From: Isoetes taiwanensis
Taxonomy: Eukaryota; Streptophyta; Lycopodiopsida; Isoetales; Isoetaceae
NCBI GenBank assembly: GCA_021234155.1
Contig: JAJEKV010000020.1
Span: 14,815,268-14,879,267, forward strand
Direction: 5' to 3'
DNA length: 64,000 nucleotides
In this document: positions 58,201 to 64,000 of the stretch, in pieces
Position numbering within the stretch: the stretch's first letter is position 1
Layout of the letters: every line of letters begins with the position of its first letter
Made by a program: the position numbers and the translations under genes
Notes under the pieces: generated by a model
The model's database searches: none
Told to the model about the DNA's origin: nothing
Seen by the model: the letters and a program-made list of their open reading frames with translations, nothing else

Positions 58201-58260
58201 GAACCACGTAATTGCTTCACTTATAGATTGTACGGATCACCTTGGATTTCACAGTCCTGC
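55250..58260 (+). pseudogene. Decayed array of PPR-derived units
   Basis: Broken plus-strand frames resemble pentatricopeptide-repeat motifs of plant organellar RNA-binding proteins: REGVEPNTVVLLGVLDVYRN (56307-56370), HCLRNVFAWNPIIAAHG..RKSSLELFEQMQQED (56535-56650). Landmarks recur: the DVYRNAKDL segment at about 55355, 56335, 57468 and 58085; CAATGATATTCTTGTTCA at 55800 and 57263; GAGCTCTTTGAACAAATG at 56041, 56620 and 57800. About four diverged copies of a 0.6-1.1 kb unit have been duplicated in tandem after becoming a pseudogene. No unit is intact, and a LINE tail sits inside (57010-57135). Confidence 0.7.
57010..57135 (-). mobile_element. LINE 3' end, minus strand
   Basis: T12 at 57010 then AAAGGATCAAAGCCAAAAAG to AAGCACAATGTACTT: the reverse complement of 9707-9853. 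A very short insertion (about 115 bp plus tail) that splits a PPR-array unit. Confidence 0.82.
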
Positions 58261-58924
58261 TGCAACGTTTTGGTAGCATAGAAGAGCCATTTGCATGAAC
58301 TACATCTTTGGCAAACATTTGGTTTGACACGTGTGCATGAGCTAATCAAGCAACAGAATTGATGACATCTACCAATAAAGACTCTTAAAAGACATTTGTG
58401 ATGAAGAACCAAGGGAGAACATTGATTGGGCATCATACAAGTATGGCAAGGAAGTTGAGGTTCAAGCAAGAAGATTTGAGCCTAAATTGAAGACCCTTTG
58501 TTAGAGTTTGGAAGACCCCTCAAGATTCATTGGTATGTGGCTAGATTCAAGTCATTTTGGCATGAATTCCATTTTCCAAGGCTTCTTTCATGTTCCTACC
58601 ATCTTGATCCCATTCTTGAAACACCCCTCGTGCTTCATACTTTCTATCTCCATACTCCATTACCATTTCCCATAGCTAAAGGTTGGCAAAGTTTCTTTTT
58701 CCTAGTCATAGCACATCACATACCCATTATTCATCCACTTTCTTGAGAAAATGCGAAAGCTCCATCAAATTTGGCTGTTTCTAAGGTCTAAGACCATTTT
58801 CTCTCTCTAAAGACAAGTCTAGAGAGAGAAAGTGTACATTTTTTCCAAACAATTGTGAAAAAAGCAAATTTGCCAAGATATTGCACAAAATCCTGATGTG
58901 TATGGGCACAAGTGCCAAATATTA
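58261..58924. other. Anonymous DNA
   Basis: A frame at 58498-58746 has no recognisable domain. TCTCTCTAAAGACAAGTCTAGAGAGAG (58800-58827) forms a short imperfect hairpin. Confidence 0.35.
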
Positions 58925-59135
58925 TGCCAAATCATCCACATCATCTTCAAAATGCCAAATGTCATCCACATCATTACTCAAGTACATCCACATCACCATA
59001 CACGTCATCCACCTCACCAACACATCACAGAAAGTTTTGACTAGAAAATATTTTGCCACCTTGCTTGCCACATCATCATCTCATTGTGTCATGTCATCAT
59101 CCATTTGCCACATCACTCCATAACCTTGCCACCTC
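58925..59135. repeat. CACATCATC low-complexity region
   Basis: Irregular repetition of CCACATCATC / CATCCACATCAC / CATGTCATCATCC over 200 bp. Confidence 0.75.
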
Positions 59136-60221
59136 ACCAAAATTAGCCTCATTTTGAGCCAAAAATTAAGATGCTCTTTTTTGCTAAAAGATTATCTTCT
59201 CTTGTAGAGAATAAAAAAAGATTCCAACTGAAAAAAAGAATTTTTGAAAAAGACCTTGTTAAGACCCTCATATTCCATTCCTTGAGAATTGTGCAAATTT
59301 GAAAAAATAAAAAAATTTCCTATTTACTCCCCCTGTCCTAGTCACCCATTTCCCCCAATAACCTTTTGCCACATGGCATCTCGGGCATGTGAGGTGGCAA
59401 CCACATGGAAATTGCATACGAATAAATTATAAGTTTCAAATTTTTATTCCTTATATACCATAGCTTTCAAGGCAATTTCAGCTTCTGGGATATTTCGAGT
59501 TCTTTTTCCAAGAACTTTACTTCCAAGCCAAAGATAAATTTAAAGATTTTATGTTAAATTTGCCTTAGGAATTATAAGGTGTTCCTTTTCCAAATTATAC
59601 CTTATGTCTTGCAAAAAACTTTGACTCTTAAGAATTGAAAGAATGGATTTCTATCGTCCACGGAGATCAACAAGCCTATGGGACACAATATAAAAGAGCA
59701 CATAGATTACGGTCAGGATCAAAAGCCCTGAATCTGAAGGGTTTTTGAGGGAAAAACCCTCCTATCCTCTCTTTCCGGTACTGCTGCAGACCCTCTTGCA
59801 AACCAGATAATACGATCCGGTGCTAGTGGGGTTTGCCGATGTGCCAAAAGATTTTTTTCTTCAAAGAAATTGCTGATTTGATTCTGGAGCAGCTTCAAGG
59901 CGGTCTTGTGGATTTGGCCTGAGTCTATAAGGTGGAGCAGAATTGAAGCCGAATTCATAAAGAGAGCAGTTTTGGGTCTGTTTAACAGTCTTTTTAGTTG
60001 GATCTTCTATCCATTTGGTTTTTTCCCCTCCTCTTGCTCTTTCTTGCTAGCGGAAAGATCTAGGGATGTTTTCTTGAAAGGAGCAGAGTAAATTCTTGAT
60101 CTTAAATTTACAGTTTTAAAACAGGATGTTAGATTATTTGAGATCGCCGAGCTAGGGATTTGAGTGTGTCCAGGAAGACGCTTCCATATCAAGACCAGAT
60201 ATCATGAGCCAGAATACCTCT
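59136..60221. other. Anonymous DNA
   Basis: CCCTGAATCTGAAGGG and GGGTTTTTGAGGGAAAAACCC (59728-59761) are small inverted words. Frames on both strands around 59719-60192 lack domains. Confidence 0.35.
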
Positions 60222-60272
60222 AATATGCCACAAACCCACATGAACGAGGGTTTGCCCCCTTAGGGGCAACCC
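60222..60272. repeat. Dispersed 50-bp motif, copy 2
   Basis: AATATGCCACAAACCCACAT then GAACGAGGGTTTGCCCCCTTAGGGGCA; partner of 37283-37333. Confidence 0.75.
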
Positions 60273-61083
60273 AAAAATTGATGGCCGCCAATGGACGGGC
60301 GCCGCGAATGGCGACCCTCCCCTATGCAATGTTTTTTAATCATCTAATCAAATGATCAATATTTCCAACATTAGGCACAGAAAGTGATAAGAACAACAAT
60401 GCATGTCTCCATAGACATCTCATCATGGTATGTAATCTTTATCCTTATCCTTTATGAGGGCATGCTTTTGAAAATCCAGCTTGCATTCCTGAGTTGCTTG
60501 CCATTGTTTCATCATATTCCAATCAATGTAGGAGTCATTCAACCTCCAGGTGCCCTCCTGTAATCACAAAAGCATATGTTGCATTAACAAATAAATTTTC
60601 CTTTCACCAAACTTGTTGCACATCAAGCTTGTAAGTGTATAATTTTTCATAACTCAGTATAGGTGAGTCTTGCTCAAGCCACAAGCTTGGTGTAAACTCT
60701 AAACACAAACATGACCATACTGGTCGCTCTTCATTCAACTCAATTCAATTCATTGTATGAGAAGATCAAGTAGCACCCCCTTCCATCGCAAGATCACCAT
60801 GCTCTAATTAGCATAGCTCAATTTAGTTGGAGCAAAATATGAAATGATTTGCCCCCGTTCTATTTTAAATAATCCTTGATTTCTTTTTTCTTGATCTCCC
60901 ATTTTAAATGCACTATAAACAATACGTAAAAAATAGGTACACAACATTCTGCCCTTACGTCCAATGGGACTTCGCCACGTGGCAGTCTTTCAGAACCAGG
61001 ATATCCATTTACTTATATTCTTGTTTTTTTACTAAACATTCTGTTTTTTTTGGACGACGTTATTGGCTTTAACGAATTGCAGC
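60273..61083. other. Non-coding DNA with a G-box palindrome
   Basis: GCCACGTGGC at 60974-60983 is a perfect palindrome containing a CACGTG G-box, about 100 bp upstream of the small ORF at 61084. Could be a bZIP/bHLH site; no functional evidence. Confidence 0.4.
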
Positions 61084-61290
61084 ATGACACGTGACGCAAA
61101 ATGTTGTGTTCCTGTCTTTCACATTGCAACAATGTTTCTTTACCTTGCATTCTTTATGCCGGCCACCTCCGTGACCGGCCAAGATCTCCGGTGCTTCCAC
61201 AGCAGAATGCAAGGTAAAGAAACATTCTTGTATACGCAATGCATGGTTGGTTCATTGGATGACATTTTCTACCATTATTATGAGAATTGA
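61084..61290 (+). CDS. Small secreted-like protein of unknown family
   Basis: 68 codons from ATG 61084 to the stop ending at 61290. The N-terminus has a signal-peptide shape: MTRDAKCC, hydrophobic stretch HIATMFLYLAFFMPA, polar TSVTGQ cleavage-like region. The remainder is DLRCFHSRMQGKE..CMVGSLDDIFYHYYEN, with two Cys after the predicted cleavage. Its first half and second half contain the arms of a perfect 23-bp inverted repeat, an odd constraint for a coding sequence, so it may instead be a hairpin RNA locus or a first exon of a larger gene. A TAGCATAAT-family element follows 30 bp downstream. Confidence 0.3.
   Translation: MTRDAKCCVPVFHIATMFLYLAFFMPATSVTGQDLRCFHSRMQGKETFLYTQCMVGSLDDIFYHYYEN
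61131..61226 (+). repeat. Perfect 23-bp inverted repeat with 50-bp loop
   Basis: AATGTTTCTTTACCTTGCAT plus TCT (61131-61153) is exactly complementary to AGAATGCAAGGTAAAGAAAC plus ATT (61204-61226). The transcript would fold into a 23-bp perfect stem. Confidence 0.95.
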
Positions 61291-61316
61291 CAAGATTGTA
61301 GAAAGACAAGCACAAA

Positions 61317-61442
61317 TATGTAGCATAATAACAGGGGGTTTTCTTTGTGTTTTTGTACGCTTTTCACTAAAGTTTTCCTATGATTTCGTGATGTATTCAA
61401 ATGGATGTACTAATGCGTACATCTAGAGTGCACCATTTCTGA
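61317..61442 (+). repeat. TAGCATAAT repeat family, copy 5
   Basis: ATATGTAGCATAATAACAGG.. to CTAGAGTGCACC; closest to copy 4. Confidence 0.9.
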
Positions 61443-62640
61443 GCCATTGATTTTAGCCTTTTTTTTTTCCAATGGTCAACAATCAATGGCTCCTGGCAAA
61501 AGCCCTTTTTGTGCGTGTGGTGCATAATGGTCAACAACCAATGGCTCACAACAAAGCCATTTTTTTGTGCGTGTGGTGCATAATGGTCAACAACCAATGG
61601 CTCACAACAAAAGCCCTCTTTTTGTGTGTGTGGTGCATAATGGGCACATGAAGGGCTTGAAGGGCGCATGTAGTGCAGTTTCCCCGCCGGCAACACATTT
61701 CTTATCATAACTTTTGATCCAGAGTTCTGTTTGAGATGATTTTTATTGCCTTGGAAAGCTCTCTCTGAGATCTTTTTGATAGTGTATGATATGAATACGT
61801 TTGGTTAAGTTATCTATGCTAAAACAGCAATTTTCCGGCTGGGTTTGGTAGGCTTTCACATCCTACCAGCTGATTAATACAGGATTGCGCTATTGGATAT
61901 TGTTTTATGGCTTATCCCGAATGAAGCTTGCAAAAAATTACCATGCATTTTTAGATTTTGAGGCTTCTAGATCCTTGTGCTAACAAGCAGAAAAGTTTCC
62001 CACTTTGGTTTCTCACCACAAGAATCCATGGAGGCCAAAGGCTGCTGTTAAATTCCAGTTGAAAAATGTTTGTGTATGGGTGTTGCAAACTTTATGACTT
62101 TCAGAATAATGGGATCAATCTGCTCTATATTTATGGTAACTTTTACTTTTTATTGTGATGAAATTCAAAAGCTTCACAGTGATGACAAACCTCAAATGAA
62201 TTCTAGTTTTTTTCGGTTTGAATTCTAAAATTTTTGTCACATTGGGGGTGTGTAGCGTCCTAAGGCCCCAAAGGGGCCAAAAAAAAATTTTTGCAACACA
62301 AACCATTAACATCCAACATATAAAAATTAAATCCCCCAACACATAACAACCAACACATAACAATCATTGACATTATCAACCAACACATAACTACCATTGA
62401 CATTAATTAACACAACCATTGGGTCCAACACATTTAAATTAAAATCCCCCTTAAACCCCCTTTGGTTTGGGTGCATATTCACACGGGGGGTGACTCCGGG
62501 CAGCGAGAGCTGTTGGATAGGCATATTCACCGCTTATTCCTTAATCTACACCGTACGTAAAGTTCCTCATTTGTGGGGTATGCAAGTACAAAATTTGCTA
62601 TACTGTATAACAAGATTCGCAAAATACTATAAGATTTCAT
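61321..62640. mobile_element. Second copy of the hAT-interrupting insertion type
   Basis: Collinear with 48950-50114: the repeat-family head, a 57-bp minisatellite (three units from 61475, 61530 and 61586), the anonymous body and GGCCCCAAAGGGGCC (62264). An extra piece GTGATGAAATTCAAAAGCTT.. lies near 62155. It ends in foldback copy E, cut within the core at about 62640. Confidence 0.85.
62378..62640. mobile_element. Foldback element copy E, core inverted, right arm missing
   Basis: Left arm 62378-62494. The core starts TCCGGGCAGCGAGAGCTGTT, the reverse complement of the right core of A, C and D, although its left flank is collinear with that of D. It breaks off at AAGATTTCAT. Confidence 0.88.
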
Positions 62641-63170
62641 AATAGGAAGAATTACATCAACGATCCCACATGGATCTTATAGGAAGTATTTCTGCACATA
62701 TATGAAAAGTACAAAGTATAATGTTTCAACTTTCATAGAGGACTACTACAGGAGAAGCCTCAACATCTTCATCCTCCATGAACTGAAACTTATTGGATTG
62801 AGCAGCAATAAAACCAAAGAGATATCAAATAGAGGTCACAGAACCAGACTTTCAGTATCCTCTGAATCAAAACGAAAGGGTCACCCTGTAGAGGGCGTCT
62901 TCCACTTCCATTATCCATCAAGGAGCCCATACATCCGCGACTGTATAGATCAAGGAGCCCATACATCCTCGACCATATGCAGAAGACACCGTGAAACAGC
63001 CTCCATCACTTCTACCTGTATCTTTGGAAGTGGGATAGGTGGACAAGCCCTATCACCAAGCTGCATTACTCTTACCATGACACTAAAAATATGATAAAGA
63101 AAAGTATAGATCAATGTTAGGAGAGCAGCCTGCCACTCGACAAGCGCAATATGAGCCAAAACATGGCATT
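62641..63170. other. Unassigned DNA with open frames on both strands
   Basis: Plus frame 62702-63094 (Ser/Arg-rich) and minus frame 63159-62950 (MAHIALVEWQAALLTLIYTF.., hydrophobic) overlap; neither has a known domain. AAGGAGCCCATACATCC is duplicated (62919 and 62951, period 32). Confidence 0.3.
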
Positions 63171-64000
63171 ACGCTTGGTAATTTTTGTGTGGAGGGGCTT
63201 AAAGTCTTGGCGGCACTACCAAACTTGGGCAAGACTTGGGCATCACTAGAAGATAGATAGATAGGAAGGGGAAACTTTCGGGAGCAGGGGGTTTCGAATA
63301 CTGGCAAGCCCGGCCGAGAGCGGCGGCAAAGCCAGCGCCGCCGCCAAAGCCAGCCCCCGTTCACCCCACTTGACCGGGGTTTCCGCCCGTAAACCTTAGG
63401 GGACCTAGAAATTTCCTTTAACCCACGGCTCTGTAGAAATCACGGCTCTGTAGAACGACCATCGCACAAGCTCTTGCGAATCAATCAGTGGTGGCCTGTT
63501 CTAAATCCTTGCTGCCCTCTTTCGCCATAGCTACTTCCGGCGATTCTTGAACTCGAGATTTTGGGGAAAAGGAACGGATATGCTTGTCTGAAGGCTCGAT
63601 CTGCGATTTAAATATTGCGTAGATGAAGGAGCTTGCAAATGGGGCCCATGGAAGGGATCCAAATAAGGATTGAACGCTTTGCTCCCTCTCGCTACAAAAC
63701 CGCCTAGTGTCGAGATAAAAAGGAGAAAAAAAATGACCAAACCGCCCAAGGCAAACTGCGGGAAGAGATTTGCAAACCGAGGCCCCCGTCCCGGCAAAAA
63801 GCTCCGTAGTTCAATGGCGATGGTAAAAAAACAGACTGAGCCACTAGAAACTGTAGAGCTTGGCGGCGCCACCAGATCGCCACCAAAAAATGTAGACCCA
63901 AAAGTTACAAAAAAAAACCGACACTGAAATTGACGGAAATTTCCAGGTCCCTGAGGTTACGATAGATAGATTTTTAACGTTCACGGGCTTTACATTCTAA
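63171..64000. other. GC-richer terminal region, no recognised gene
   Basis: 63300-63420 is GC-rich (GCGGCGGCAAAGCCAGCGCC..). CACGGCTCTGTAGAA is repeated at about 63425 and 63442. Frames at 63670-63927 (plus, Lys/Pro-rich) and 63872-63531 (minus) lack domains. TTTTTAACGTTCACGG at 63970 resembles TTTTTAACGTCCACGG at 36706. Confidence 0.35.

Noticed and set aside
61480..61708. Coding gene on minus strand ending IRNVLPAGKLHY..
   Set aside because: Same minisatellite-derived frame as at 49082-49456.

Overview
The window looks like nuclear DNA of a land plant with a large, repeat-laden genome. The evidence is spliced plant-type coding pieces (plastid CGFS glutaredoxin, 60S ribosomal protein L13a exon, Nudix hydrolase, FCP1-like HAD phosphatase, PPR-derived sequence), low GC outside those pieces, and layer upon layer of transposable elements. 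The protein style (many PPR relics, a Helitron, a hAT/DUF659 gene, an FCP1-like family) suggests a fern or another non-seed vascular plant, but this is recognition from memory and was not checked against a database. I see no intact host gene that is certain to be functional.

Layout. 1-5776: two copies of a ~2 kb segment 3,787 bp apart; the second is cut by a 5'-truncated LINE (5777-7280, minus). 7281-12987: unassigned DNA with a 161-bp (TC)n tract, several 37-42 bp tandem duplications and a second LINE 3' end (9707-9853, plus). 12988 to at least 19414: a degenerate Helitron on the minus strand with a textbook 3' terminus, a Rep-helicase gene in pieces, a LINE nested in the helicase, and two extra downstream exons coding an unusual C-terminal extension. 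19822-26907: mostly anonymous DNA ending in a purine-rich ~480-bp diverged tandem repeat.

26908-34582: a candidate large terminal-inverted-repeat DNA transposon inserted in that tandem repeat. It carries a minus-strand transposase-like gene with a DFAENY / SDG..SQFKS / HGKDEHDGA motif set, a minus-strand acidic protein, and plus-strand relics of a charged protein and an FCP1-like phosphatase. 36010-37209: two-exon Nudix pseudogene. 38922-39595: GRXS14-like glutaredoxin with a frameshifted leader. 39655-50392 and 62378-62640: five copies of a foldback (long palindromic arm) element. 43146-43289: last exon of RPL13a.

47233-53589: a hAT element with a six-exon DUF659-type transposase gene, terminal inverted repeats and subterminal TACG-rich repeats. 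It is interrupted by a 1,442-bp insertion that contains one foldback copy and is bounded by an 8-bp direct repeat. 55250-58260: a decayed array of PPR-derived units. 58260-64000: sparse sequence, a second copy of the insertion seen in the hAT gene, and a short secreted-protein-like ORF containing a perfect 23-bp inverted repeat.

The strongest novel signals are: (1) foldback elements whose central core is inverted between copies that share collinear flanks, and whose two arms co-vary within each copy; (2) the TIR transposon with the DFAENY-type transposase and phosphatase cargo; (3) the Helitron C-terminal extension.
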